From NCBI GenBank assembly GCA_050260095.1, contig JBLNBQ010000186.1, positions 1 to 23,796 of the forward strand: a stretch of 23,796 nucleotides of DNA, written 5' to 3'. Below are positions 14,071-21,776 of this stretch, one piece after another. The stretch's first letter is position 1; every line of letters begins with the position of its first letter. This DNA is from JBLNBQ01 sp050260095 (GTDB lineage: Bacteria > Bacillota > UBA5301 > DYFA01). The notes below the pieces were generated by a model. The model saw only the letters and a program-made list of their open reading frames with translations, had not been told where the DNA came from and ran no database searches. Both the position numbers and the translations under genes were made by a program.

Positions 14071-14502
14071 ATGCTCAACCGGATCATCCTGATCGGCAGG
14101 CTCACGGCCGACCCGGCCCTGCGCTATACGCAGAGCGGCAAGGCCGTAACCCGTTTCACCCTGGCCGTCGACCGGCGCCCCCGGGGCGGGCAGGCGGAGC
14201 GGGAGACCGACTTCATCGACATCGTGGTCTGGGAGAAGCTCGGTGAACTGTGCGCCAACCACTTGGGCAAAGGGCGGATGGTGGCCGTCGAGGGCCGCTT
14301 GCAGATCCGCTCCTACGAGGCCCAGGACGGGCAGAAGCGCAAGGCCGCCGAGGTCGTGGCGGAGAATGTCCAGTTCCTGGATTGGCCGAAGGACAGCGAA
14401 CGGGCCGCGGGCGCCGCAGGGCGTGCCGCCGGCGCCGGCGCCGGCGCCGCTGCGCCCGACGACCTGGCCGACCTGGATGTGGACGACGACATCCCCTTCT
14501 AA
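14071..14502 (+). CDS. ssb: single-stranded DNA-binding protein
   Basis: The protein has 143 residues: an OB fold over roughly residues 1-105 (MLNRIILIGRLTADPALRYT, VTRFTLAVDR, ETDFIDIVVWEKLGELCANH, KGRMVAVEGRLQIRSYE), then a short Ala/Gly-rich linker and the acidic tip DDDIPF that recruits replication and repair partners. It coats single-stranded DNA during replication and recombination. It lies between rpsF and rpsR, the normal arrangement in Bacillota. The linker is shorter than in many homologues. Confidence 0.96.
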   Translation: MLNRIILIGRLTADPALRYTQSGKAVTRFTLAVDRRPRGGQAERETDFIDIVVWEKLGELCANHLGKGRMVAVEGRLQIRSYEAQDGQKRKAAEVVAENVQFLDWPKDSERAAGAAGRAAGAGAGAAAPDDLADLDVDDDIPF

Positions 14503-14532
14503 GGGAGACTATCGGAAGAAGGAGGAAGCGCG

Positions 14533-14763
14533 ATGCCTCGTGAACGTGGACGCAAGGGCAAGCGTAAGGTTTGCCAGTTCTGCGTCGATAAGATAGCGGA
14601 CGTCGACTACAAGGAGACGACCCGCCTGCGCCGGTACCTGACCGAGCGCGGCAAGATCCTGCCCCGGCGGATCTCCGGCAATTGCGCCAAGCACCAGCGG
14701 CAGGTCACCGTGGCCATCAAGCGGGCCCGGATCGTCGCCCTGCTGCCGTACACCCTGGAGTAG
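14533..14763 (+). CDS. rpsR: 30S ribosomal protein S18, zinc-binding (C+) form
   Basis: The protein has 76 residues and is the S6 partner in the 30S platform. The core YKETTRLRRYLTERGKILPRR and the end VTVAIKRARIVALLPYT are diagnostic. Cys14 and Cys17 (KVCQFC) with Cys51 and His54 (NCAKHQR) form the zinc-ribbon set of the C+ type of S18; zinc-independent paralogues lack these residues. The ATG follows a strong GAAGGAGGAA site. It is the last gene of its operon and is followed by a terminator hairpin. Confidence 0.96.
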   Translation: MPRERGRKGKRKVCQFCVDKIADVDYKETTRLRRYLTERGKILPRRISGNCAKHQRQVTVAIKRARIVALLPYTLE

Positions 14764-14783
14764 CGGCACCTGAGCAAGAAGGC

Positions 14784-14816
14784 GCGGAGGCTCCCCACGG
14801 GGCCTCCGCTTCGCTT
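14784..14816 (+). terminator. probable terminator of rpsF-ssb-rpsR
   Basis: GCGGAGGC (14784-14791) pairs perfectly with GCCTCCGC (14802-14809) around a 10-base loop that can add further C-G pairs. The trailing TTCGCTT is a poor U-tract, so termination may be incomplete. The next promoter's -35 begins at 14815, almost touching the hairpin. Confidence 0.55.
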
Positions 14817-14844
14817 GACAGTCCAAGACGCCCTGTGGTAAGCT
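14815..14844 (+). promoter_or_regulatory. promoter of the riboswitch-ATPase unit
   Basis: A perfect -35 TTGACA (14815-14820) and an extended -10, TG at 14836-14837 then TAAGCT at 14839-14844, are separated by 18 bases. Transcription should start near 14851, about 45 bases before the aptamer core. Confidence 0.7.
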
Positions 14845-14890
14845 CAAAAGCAACCACACCCGTTCCCAGGCTCATCCAGAAAAGCAAATA

Positions 14891-14967
14891 ACTCGGAGCA
14901 GGCGATCGTCGCCTCGTGGCGGCGGTGGGGCTGGGCATTATGCAGCAGGTTTAACGCCTGCGGGACC
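14891..14967 (+). promoter_or_regulatory. probable NiCo (czcD) riboswitch
   Basis: Three sequence blocks that I recall from the NiCo riboswitch appear in the right order: GGAGCAGGC (14895-14903), GGGCTG followed by GCAGCAGG (14928-14933 and 14942-14949), and TGCGGGACC (14959-14967). Between them lie a P2-like hairpin (GTCGCC/GGCGGC around TCGT, 14908-14923), a short P3-like hairpin, and a P4-like GCAGG/CCTGC with loop TTTAACG (14945-14961). The last core block is also the 5' arm of a 15-bp terminator, as expected for an ON switch. The class controls metal exporters and responds to Ni(II) and Co(II), and reportedly also Fe(II). Caveat: the closing P1 helix is very weak here (only GG/CC is clear). 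Confidence 0.6.
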
Positions 14968-15001
14968 ATACCAAAACGGTTCCGCAGGCGTTTTGTTGTG
15001 T
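14953..15001 (+). terminator. strong intrinsic terminator of the riboswitch
   Basis: AACGCCTGCGGGACC (14953-14967) pairs with GGTTCCGCAGGCGTT (14978-14992), 15 pairs with a single G-T wobble, around a 10-base loop. It runs directly into TTTTGTTGTGT. The 5' arm contains the CGGGACC block of the putative metal aptamer, so aptamer and terminator cannot form together. The ATPase gene starts 39 bases later. Confidence 0.9.
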
Positions 15002-15039
15002 CGTCAAGGCGCCTCAGGACAGTTGAAGGAGGGGCTGAT

Positions 15040-17598
15040 TTGAGTACCGGCATGGCACCCAAACCAACCATCGGACTGGCGGGCGCCGAGGCGGCGCGCC
15101 GGCTCTTGACGGAGGGCTACAACGAGCTGCCCAGCGCGAAGAGGAAAGGCCTCGCTGCGCTTGCCCTCGAAGTGGTGAGCGAGCCCATGTTCCTGCTCCT
15201 GGTGGCGTGCGGCCTCATCTACCTTCTCTTGGGCGACCTCCACGAAGCCCTCATGCTGCTCGGCTTCGTCTTCGTCGTCATGGGCATCACCTTCATCCAG
15301 GAACGCAAGACCGAGCGGGCGCTCGAGGCCTTGCGGGACCTCTCCAGCCCCCGGGCGCTGGTCATCCGCGACGGCCAGCAGGTTCGCATCCCCGGCCGCG
15401 AGGTGGTCCGGGGCGACGTGCTTCTCCTGTCGGAAGGCGACCGCGTGCCCGCCGACGCCGTGGTGCTGGGTGCCTACAACCTGTCGATCGACGAGTCGCT
15501 CCTCACCGGCGAGTCGGTGCCGGTGCGCAAGACGGCGGCCACCGCGGAACTGCCGCTCGGCGCGCCGGGCGGGGATGATCTCCCGTTCGTCTACTCCGGC
15601 ACGCTGGTCGTGCAGGGTCAGGGCATCGCGGTGGTGCAGGGGACCGGCGCGCAGACCGAGATCGGCAAGATCGGCAAGGCATTGCAGACCATGGAGGCTT
15701 CGCAGACTCCCCTGCAGCGCGAGACCGACCGGCTCGTGCGGCGGGTGGCGGTCTTCGGGCTGGCGCTCTGCTGCCTGGTGGTCCTGGTCTATGGCCTCAC
15801 CCGGGGGAACTGGCTGGGCGGCCTGCTCGCCGGGATCACCCTGGCGATGGCCATGGTGCCCGAGGAGTTCCCGGTCGTGCTCACGATCTTCCTCGCCCTG
15901 GGCGCCTGGCGCCTCTCGCAGCGGCGCGTGCTGACCCGCCGGATGCCGGCCGTCGAGACGCTGGGTGCCGCGACGGTGCTCTGCGTCGACAAGACGGGCA
16001 CTCTCACCGTCAACCGGATGACGGTGGGGCAGCTCTACGCTGCGGGCAGCCTCTGGCGCGCCGGCGACGCGGCGGCCCAGGCCCTGCCGGAAGAGTTCCA
16101 CGCCCTGGTGGAGACGGCCATCCTCGCCTGCAAGCAGCAACCCACCGATCCGATGGAAAAGGCGCTGGTCGACCTGGGCGACGCCGCGCTTGCCGAGACC
16201 GAACACCTCCACAAGGAGTGGACGCTCACCGAAGAATACCCGCTCTCCCGGGAACTCTTGGCGCTGACCCATGTCTGGAAGTCGCCGGGCGGAGAAGACT
16301 TCATCGTGGCGGCGAAGGGGGCGCCGGAGGCCATCGCCGACCTCTGCCACCTGGACCAGGCAACCTGGGCCGACCTGTCGCGGCGCCTGGAAGCCATGGC
16401 CGAGGAGGGCCTGCGGGTGCTCGGGGTGGCCAGGGCGACGAGCCAGGCGCTGCCGGCCGGACAGCACGACTTCGACTTCGAGTTCCTCGGGCTGGTCGGC
16501 CTGGCCGACCCGGTGCGCGAGACAGTCCCGGCCGCCGTGCGCGAGTGCTGCAGCGCTGGGGTGCGCGTGGTGATGATTACCGGCGACTACCCTGGCACCG
16601 CCCGCAGCATCGCGCGGGAGATCGGCCTCACCGCCCCCGACCAGGTGATCACCGGGCCGGAACTCGCGGAGATGGACGACACCGTGCTGCGGGAGCGCGT
16701 GCGGACGGTGAACGTCTTCGCCCGCATGGTCCCCGAACAGAAGCTCCGCCTGGTGAACGCCCTCAAGATGGGCGGCGAAGTGGTGGCGATGACCGGGGAC
16801 GGCGTGAACGACGCGCCCGCCCTCAAGGCGGCCCACATCGGCGTGGCGATGGGCGCCCGCGGGACGGACGTGGCCCGGGAGGCCGCCGCCATCGTCCTGC
16901 TCGACGACGACTTCTCCTCGATCGTGGGGGCGGTCCGGCAGGGGCGGCGCATCTTCGACAACCTCAAGAAGGCGATCGCCTACATCCTGGCGATCCACGT
17001 GCCCATCGCGGGGCTGTCGCTGATCCCGGTGCTGCTCAAGTGGCCGCTCATCCTCTACCCGGTCCACATCGTTTTCCTGGAGCTGATCATCGACCCGGCC
17101 TGCTCGGTGGTCTTCGAGGCGGAGCCCGAGGAGGCCGGCGTGATGCACCGCCCGCCGCGCGACCCGCGCGAGCCGCTCTTCAGCCGCCGGGTGCTGGGCT
17201 TGAGCGTCCTGCAGGGGGCCACCGTCCTCCTGGTGACGCTGGCGGTCTACGCCCTCTCCTTGTACCGCCTCGGGCTCGGCGAGAACGAATCCCGCACGCT
17301 GGCCTTCACGGCTCTGATCGTCGCCAACCTGGGGCTCATCCTGGCGAACCGCTCCTGGTCCCAGACGATCCTGCAAACCCTGCGCACGCCCAACGCCGCC
17401 CTCTGGTGGGTCGTGGGCGGCGCCACCGCCTTCCTGAGCCTGAGCCTCAACCTTCCGGTGCTGCGGCGAGTCCTTCACCTGGCCCCGCTGGCCTGGGGCG
17501 ACGTGGCGGTCAGCCTGGCCGCCGGCGTGGTCGGCATCCTCTGGTTCGAGGCGCTCAAGGTTCGCCGGCCGAAGCCCGGCGCGGTGAGCGACCGGTAA
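15040..17598 (+). CDS. cation-transporting P-type ATPase (P2-like)
   Basis: The protein has 852 residues and is an integral membrane ion pump. Motifs in order: TGES in the actuator domain (LLTGESVPV), PEEFP at 274-278 in membrane helix 4, the phosphorylated Asp317 in CVDKTGTLT, a nucleotide-binding domain with FIVAAKGAPE, MTGDGVNDAPALKAAHIGVA, and a C-terminal membrane domain with FLELIIDPACSVVFEAEPEE. There is no N-terminal heavy-metal-binding domain or CPC motif. This excludes the copper/zinc P1B type and places it near calcium-type pumps, but PEEFP replaces their PEGLP. The likely metal is hinted at by the riboswitch: Ni, Co or Fe, probably exported. The open frame extends to GTG 14998 inside the terminator, but AAGGAGG at 15026-15032 fits TTG 15040 with a spacer of 7. 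Confidence 0.88.
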   Translation: MSTGMAPKPTIGLAGAEAARRLLTEGYNELPSAKRKGLAALALEVVSEPMFLLLVACGLIYLLLGDLHEALMLLGFVFVVMGITFIQERKTERALEALRDLSSPRALVIRDGQQVRIPGREVVRGDVLLLSEGDRVPADAVVLGAYNLSIDESLLTGESVPVRKTAATAELPLGAPGGDDLPFVYSGTLVVQGQGIAVVQGTGAQTEIGKIGKALQTMEASQTPLQRETDRLVRRVAVFGLALCCLVVLVYGLTRGNWLGGLLAGITLAMAMVPEEFPVVLTIFLALGAWRLSQRRVLTRRMPAVETLGAATVLCVDKTGTLTVNRMTVGQLYAAGSLWRAGDAAAQALPEEFHALVETAILACKQQPTDPMEKALVDLGDAALAETEHLHKEWTLTEEYPLSRELLALTHVWKSPGGEDFIVAAKGAPEAIADLCHLDQATWADLSRRLEAMAEEGLRVLGVARATSQALPAGQHDFDFEFLGLVGLADPVRETVPAAVRECCSAGVRVVMITGDYPGTARSIAREIGLTAPDQVITGPELAEMDDTVLRERVRTVNVFARMVPEQKLRLVNALKMGGEVVAMTGDGVNDAPALKAAHIGVAMGARGTDVAREAAAIVLLDDDFSSIVGAVRQGRRIFDNLKKAIAYILAIHVPIAGLSLIPVLLKWPLILYPVHIVFLELIIDPACSVVFEAEPEEAGVMHRPPRDPREPLFSRRVLGLSVLQGATVLLVTLAVYALSLYRLGLGENESRTLAFTALIVANLGLILANRSWSQTILQTLRTPNAALWWVVGGATAFLSLSLNLPVLRRVLHLAPLAWGDVAVSLAAGVVGILWFEALKVRRPKPGAVSDR

Positions 17599-17730
17599 AG
17601 CCTGCCTGCCGGGTCGGCAGACTCCAGCCCTTCCAGGAAGTGCGCGGGCGGCCGGGGAGGAAAGGCTCTCCGGCCCACCGAATAACTAGAGGATTCGGGG
17701 AAGATGAGCCGCAAGGAGGCCGGAAAGGGC

Positions 17731-18048
17731 ATGGCGAAGCCGGAACTGGATATCGCCCGCAACGTGCGGACCATCGAATGGCTCAAGGCCGAGCTGGTCG
17801 GCGGCGTCTCCGGCCTCTTCAAAGCGCTCATCAAGAACAGCGACGAGGCCATCCTCGATGCGCTGGCCAACGTCGTCGTCGCCTGTTACCTGCTCGGGCG
17901 GCGCCTGGGGATCACCTTCTCCCGGCTCGACATGCAGGTGGAGAGCAAAGTGGCGGTCAACATCACCAAGTCTCACGAGATCGAGCAGTGGTACGGCGAC
18001 TTCACCGCCTTCCGCCGCTATCTTGAAGAACGGACGGGAAGTGGATGA
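17731..18048 (+). CDS. MazG-like family protein
   Basis: The protein has 105 residues. DIARNVRTIEWLKAELVGGV, SDEAILDALANVVVACYLLG and RRLGITFSRLD match the small MazG-like family found in Bacillota beside DUF2232. The fold is all-helical, related to the MazG nucleotide pyrophosphohydrolases; activity of this branch is unproven. Two in-frame ATGs exist. ATG 17731 lies 11 bases after a good AAGGAGG (17713-17719), whereas ATG 17704 has a G-rich site only 2 bases away, so 17731 is preferred. The gap back to the ATPase (17599-17730) holds two small hairpins (17606-17620 and 17651-17674) without U-tracts and no convincing promoter. The stop overlaps the DUF2232 start (ATGA). Confidence 0.85.
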   Translation: MAKPELDIARNVRTIEWLKAELVGGVSGLFKALIKNSDEAILDALANVVVACYLLGRRLGITFSRLDMQVESKVAVNITKSHEIEQWYGDFTAFRRYLEERTGSG

Positions 18049-19037
18049 GCCCTAATACTGGTCCAGGCAACAGGGAGAGCGGCCGTTTCACCGCGCGCTC
18101 GCTGGTGGAAGGGGCGCTCTTCGCAGCTTTGGCGGCGGTTTTCGCGATCATCGGCAACTGGATCCCGCCGCTGTTCTTCCTGAGCTTCGCCATTCCGGTG
18201 CCGCTCACCATCGTCACCTACCGCTACGGGCTGCCGACGGCCATCCTGTCGGCCATCGTGGCGGCCGGGCTGTCCGGGCTCGTGGGCGGTTCCCCGGGCC
18301 TGCTCATAACCGTCATCTCCTCGGCGGCCGGCGGCCTGGCGATCGGCTACGGCGTGAAGAAGGGCTACAGCGCGATCCGGACCGTGCTCCTCGCCGGTGT
18401 GGTGGCGTTCTTCGCCACTCTGCTGCAGTTCGTTTTCTCGCTCTGGGTCTTGGGGGTCAATCTCTGGAAGGATTACCTCCGCGAGACCGAGTTGGCCCAG
18501 AAGCAGAGCCTGAACCTGATGAAGCGGTTCTCGTTCGTGCCGAAGGAACAGTTGAAAGCGCAGGAGGCGCAGACCAAAGCGATGGCCAAGGCCCTGCCCG
18601 GGCTGTGGCCTTTCATCCTGGTGGCGACGTCGCTCATGGCTGGCTTGGTCGACTACTGGATCGTGCGCCAGTCGTTCAAGCGGCTGAAGTTGGGGGAGGT
18701 GCCGGCCTTCCCGCCGTTCAAATCGTGGCGGCTGCCGGAGTGGATGGGGTGGCTTGGCCTGGCCGCCTTCGCCGCCGCGTACCTGGGAACGGTGTACCGG
18801 GTGCCGGGGATGGGGGCGCTCGCCAGCAACCTCTTCCTGTTAGCCATGGGCGGATTCTTCATTGAAGGTCTCTCGCTCACCTGTTACTATTTCGACCGTT
18901 GGGGGGTCGACAAGATCAGCCGGTGGGTGATCCTGTACTTTGCGATCGCCGTCGGGATAGGCCTGGTTGTGGTGGCCGTCGCCGGTTTCCTCGACCTCTT
19001 CTTCGACTTCCGGCAGCCAAAGGAGGGCTATGTATGA
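18045..19037 (+). CDS. DUF2232 (YybS-like) integral membrane protein
   Basis: The protein has 330 residues with about eight hydrophobic segments, beginning at LVEGALFAALAAVFAIIG and IPPLFFLSFAIPVPLTIVTY. A soluble stretch of about 50 residues, rich in Lys and Gln, interrupts the membrane segments near residues 145-185. This is the YybS/DUF2232 family, which resembles the membrane components of ECF-type transporters; its role is not established. It lies between the MazG-like gene and rplI with 4-base overlaps on both sides. In Bacillus the cyclic-di-AMP phosphodiesterase gene gdpP normally follows this gene; it is missing here. Confidence 0.9.
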   Translation: MSPNTGPGNRESGRFTARSLVEGALFAALAAVFAIIGNWIPPLFFLSFAIPVPLTIVTYRYGLPTAILSAIVAAGLSGLVGGSPGLLITVISSAAGGLAIGYGVKKGYSAIRTVLLAGVVAFFATLLQFVFSLWVLGVNLWKDYLRETELAQKQSLNLMKRFSFVPKEQLKAQEAQTKAMAKALPGLWPFILVATSLMAGLVDYWIVRQSFKRLKLGEVPAFPPFKSWRLPEWMGWLGLAAFAAAYLGTVYRVPGMGALASNLFLLAMGGFFIEGLSLTCYYFDRWGVDKISRWVILYFAIAVGIGLVVVAVAGFLDLFFDFRQPKEGYV

Positions 19038-19477
19038 AGGTCATTCTGAAACAGGATGTGCCGACGCTGGGCAAGCGGGGCGCCACGGTGGAGGTCTCGG
19101 AAGGATACGCCCGCAACTTCCTGATGCCCCGGGGGCTGGCGGTAGAGGCGTCGGAGGGGGCGCTCAAGGCGCTGGCCGTGGAGAAGAAGGTCGCCGAGAA
19201 CAAGGCGGCCAAGGAAGAGGCGGAAGCCCGGGCGCTGGGGGAGAAGCTGAAGGGGCTCGAGGTGGTCATCCCGGCCAAGATGGGCGAGGGCGGGCGGCTC
19301 TTCGGGTCGGTCACCGCCAAAGACATCGCCGATGCCCTGGCCAAGCAGAAGATCAAGCTCGACAAGAAGAAGCTGGAGCTGGAGGAGCCGCTCAAGCACC
19401 TGGGCACCTACGAGGTGACGGTCAAGCTGCACCCGAAGGTTCACGTCAGCCTGAAGGTCCAGGTTGTTTCCGCCTGA
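19034..19477 (+). CDS. rplI: 50S ribosomal protein L9
   Basis: The protein has 147 residues, the standard length. The N-terminal rRNA-binding domain reads MKVILKQDVPTLGKRG with GYARNFLMPRGLAV, the long connecting helix is rich in Ala, Glu and Lys, and the C-terminal domain contains GRLFGSVTAKDIADAL and HLGTYEVTVKLHPKV. L9 sits at the base of the L1 stalk and helps keep ribosomes spaced on the message. The ATG overlaps the DUF2232 stop and has AAAGGAGGG upstream. Confidence 0.97.
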   Translation: MKVILKQDVPTLGKRGATVEVSEGYARNFLMPRGLAVEASEGALKALAVEKKVAENKAAKEEAEARALGEKLKGLEVVIPAKMGEGGRLFGSVTAKDIADALAKQKIKLDKKKLELEEPLKHLGTYEVTVKLHPKVHVSLKVQVVSA

Positions 19478-19534
19478 CCTTGCAGGAGGCAATCCCGGCG
19501 CCGGCCGGGTCTGGTCCACGAAAGGGGCGCGACA

Positions 19535-21691
19535 GTGAAGGGGTTCATCCGTAAGATCCTGGAGAGCAAGGGACTGCCCGACGGCGCGAAGTGGAGCGAG
19601 GAGGAGCAGCTCAAACGGCAGGTGACGGCCCTGTTCGGCCTGCTCTCAAGCCTCTACGGATCCGATAAGCTCATTCTCAAGGCGGGCAAACTGGAAGCGC
19701 TCCACCTGATGCGCTCTCCGGAGCTGCGCGAGCGTGTCCTGGCGCTGGAACGCCTGGTCTACGAAGACCCGACCATCGACGAATTTCCGCCCGACGAGGA
19801 GATCCCGGGCATCCTGAGCCAGGTCGAGGACGAGATCGCCGACCTTTTGGCCCGGAAGACCGTCGAGGACAAGCTTGAGAAGAAGATCAGCGAGCGCATG
19901 CAGCAGCGGCACGAGGACTACGTGAAGGAGATCAAGCTCCAGGTCCTCAAAGAGGACGGCGGCCCGGAGAACCCCGCCACCCTCAAGAAGCTGAACGACC
20001 TGCAGGAGCTGGAGAGCCGCCACCTCTCCCGGTCGGCGGTGGAGGCGCTGCGCCCGCAGAGCGTGACCGAGGTCATCGGTCAGGAGCGAGCGATCAAGGC
20101 GCTCTTCGCGAAGATCGCCTCGCCCTACCCGCAGCACGTCATCCTGTACGGGCCGCCGGGCGTCGGCAAGACCACCGTGGCGCGGCTGGCGCTCGAGGAG
20201 GCCAAGCGCCTCCGGTTCACGCCGTTCGCGGCCGACGCGCCGTTCGTGGAGGTCGACGGGGCGACGCTCCGGTGGGACCCGCGGGAAGTCACGAACCCGC
20301 TGCTCGGTTCGGTGCATGACCCCATCTACCAGGGCGCCCGGCGCGACCTCGCCGAGGGCGGCGTGCCCGAGCCGAAGCCTGGCCTCGTGACAGAGGCGCA
20401 CGGCGGCATCCTGTTCATCGACGAGATCGGCGAGATGGACCTGATGCTGCAGAACAAGCTGCTCAAAGTGCTCGAGGATAAGCGAGTCACCTTCGATTCG
20501 GCGTACTACGACCCGAGCGATCCCAACGTGCCGGCTTACGTCAAGAAGCTCTTCGAAGAGGGCGCGCCGGCCGACTTCATCCTGATCGGGGCGACCACCC
20601 GGGATCCGCACGACATCAACCCGGCGTTCCGCTCCCGGTGCGCCGAAATCTACTTCGAGCCGCTCACCCCGGGCGACATCACCCGGATCGTGAACCAGGC
20701 GGCGGAAAAGCTGAACGTGACCTTGGAGCCCGGCGCGGCCGAACTGATCGCCGAGTATACCATCGAGGGCCGCAAGGCGACGCAGATCCTGGCCGACGCC
20801 TACGGGGTCGCGCTCTACCGCGAGGCGGCCGCGCACCCCGAGCAGTGGGCGGCCCGGCCCGAGGCGGGGGCGGCCATTCGCCAGACCACGGCAAAGGCGG
20901 CAGACGACGAATGGGCGCTCAAGCCGGGAGAGATCCGCGAAGCCATCCTGAAGGCCGCCCGGGAGATCGCCGCCTCGGCGGGCCAGGCGGGCGAGGCGGC
21001 GGCGGAGGCCGCCGAAGCGACAGAGGACGAGGCGCCGGCGCCGGAGACAGCGGCCTTTAGGCCGGAGTTCCCGCCGGTCACGGTGACCTGCGAGGATATC
21101 CGCCAGGTCTACCAGTCGAGCCGGCTCAGCCCCAACGTCACGGTGAAGGCCTCGGCGACGGCGGAGGTCGGCAAGATCTTCGGCCTGGGAGTCGCCGGGT
21201 TCCTCGGCTCGGTCATCGAGATCGAGGCGGTGGCCTTCCCCGCCCGCGACCCGGGCAAAGGCGCGCTCCGCTTCAACGACACTGCCGGTTCGATGGCCAA
21301 AGACTCGGTCTTCAACGCCGCCTCCGTGTTCCGGCGGCTGACCGGCAAGGAACTCTCCGACTACGACGTGCACGTCAACGTGGTGGGCGGCGGCCTGATC
21401 GACGGGCCTTCGGCGGGCACCGCGGTGCTGCTGGCCATCTACTCGGCGGTGGAGGGACGCCCCATCCGGCAGGATGTGGCGGTGACCGGCGAGATCTCGA
21501 TCCAGGGCCGGGTCCGGGCGGTCGGCGGCGTCTACGAGAAGATCTATGGCGCCAAGCAGGCTGGGGTGCAGAAGGTGCTCATCCCGACGGAGAACGCCAA
21601 GGACGTGCCGCCTGACCTGCGGGGCATCGAGGTGGTGCCGGTGTCGTCCGTGGAGGATACGCTGGGGCACGTGCTTGCTCCGCTGGACTGA
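19535..21691 (+). CDS. lonC: Lon-family ATP-dependent protease, LonC type
   Basis: The protein has 718 residues. It has a helical N-terminal region (about 1-165) without the large LonA substrate domain, then an AAA+ module with Walker A GPPGVGKTT (Lys212) and Walker B GGILFIDEIGEM (Asp296, Glu297). An Ala/Glu-rich low-complexity insert follows at about 485-510, then the Lon protease domain. The catalytic dyad is intact: Ser626 in DGPSAGT and Lys669 in GGVYEKIYG, 43 residues apart as in LonA. The gene's place after rplI and its similarity to forespore LonB match the LonC subfamily, restricted to some spore formers. Family members as I recall are nearer 600-640 residues; the insert explains part of the extra length. 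The start is GTG 19535 behind AAAGGGGCG. Confidence 0.88.
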   Translation: MKGFIRKILESKGLPDGAKWSEEEQLKRQVTALFGLLSSLYGSDKLILKAGKLEALHLMRSPELRERVLALERLVYEDPTIDEFPPDEEIPGILSQVEDEIADLLARKTVEDKLEKKISERMQQRHEDYVKEIKLQVLKEDGGPENPATLKKLNDLQELESRHLSRSAVEALRPQSVTEVIGQERAIKALFAKIASPYPQHVILYGPPGVGKTTVARLALEEAKRLRFTPFAADAPFVEVDGATLRWDPREVTNPLLGSVHDPIYQGARRDLAEGGVPEPKPGLVTEAHGGILFIDEIGEMDLMLQNKLLKVLEDKRVTFDSAYYDPSDPNVPAYVKKLFEEGAPADFILIGATTRDPHDINPAFRSRCAEIYFEPLTPGDITRIVNQAAEKLNVTLEPGAAELIAEYTIEGRKATQILADAYGVALYREAAAHPEQWAARPEAGAAIRQTTAKAADDEWALKPGEIREAILKAAREIAASAGQAGEAAAEAAEATEDEAPAPETAAFRPEFPPVTVTCEDIRQVYQSSRLSPNVTVKASATAEVGKIFGLGVAGFLGSVIEIEAVAFPARDPGKGALRFNDTAGSMAKDSVFNAASVFRRLTGKELSDYDVHVNVVGGGLIDGPSAGTAVLLAIYSAVEGRPIRQDVAVTGEISIQGRVRAVGGVYEKIYGAKQAGVQKVLIPTENAKDVPPDLRGIEVVPVSSVEDTLGHVLAPLD

Positions 21692-21719
21692 CGATTCACC
21701 TGAGAAGAGTGGAAGCACA

Positions 21720-21754
21720 CGACGGGAGGCGGCCAGCAGGACCGCCTCCCGTCG
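21720..21754. terminator. perfect 13-bp hairpin between convergent genes
   Basis: CGACGGGAGGCGG (21720-21732) pairs without mismatch with CCGCCTCCCGTCG (21742-21754) around a 9-base loop. It lies 28 bases after the lonC stop. Neither side has a long U-tract (ATTCT on the plus strand), but the stem strength and its place between converging transcripts suggest a two-way terminator. Confidence 0.65.
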
Positions 21755-21776
21755 ATTCTGGACCGCCGGGCGTGGT

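Noticed and set aside
14891..15001. yybP-ykoY manganese riboswitch upstream of the ATPase
   Set aside because: Considered because that class also precedes P-type ATPases, but its characteristic sequence elements are not present, whereas the NiCo blocks are in order.
14998..15039. GTG 14998 as the ATPase start
   Set aside because: It lies within the U-tract end of the terminator and has no ribosome site; AAGGAGG correctly spaced before TTG 15040 is far better.
17606..17674. Two hairpins after the ATPase gene as terminators
   Set aside because: CTGCCG/CGGCAG and GCCGGGGAG/CTCTCCGGC are sound stems but no T-run follows either. In DNA of this GC content such stems are expected by chance.
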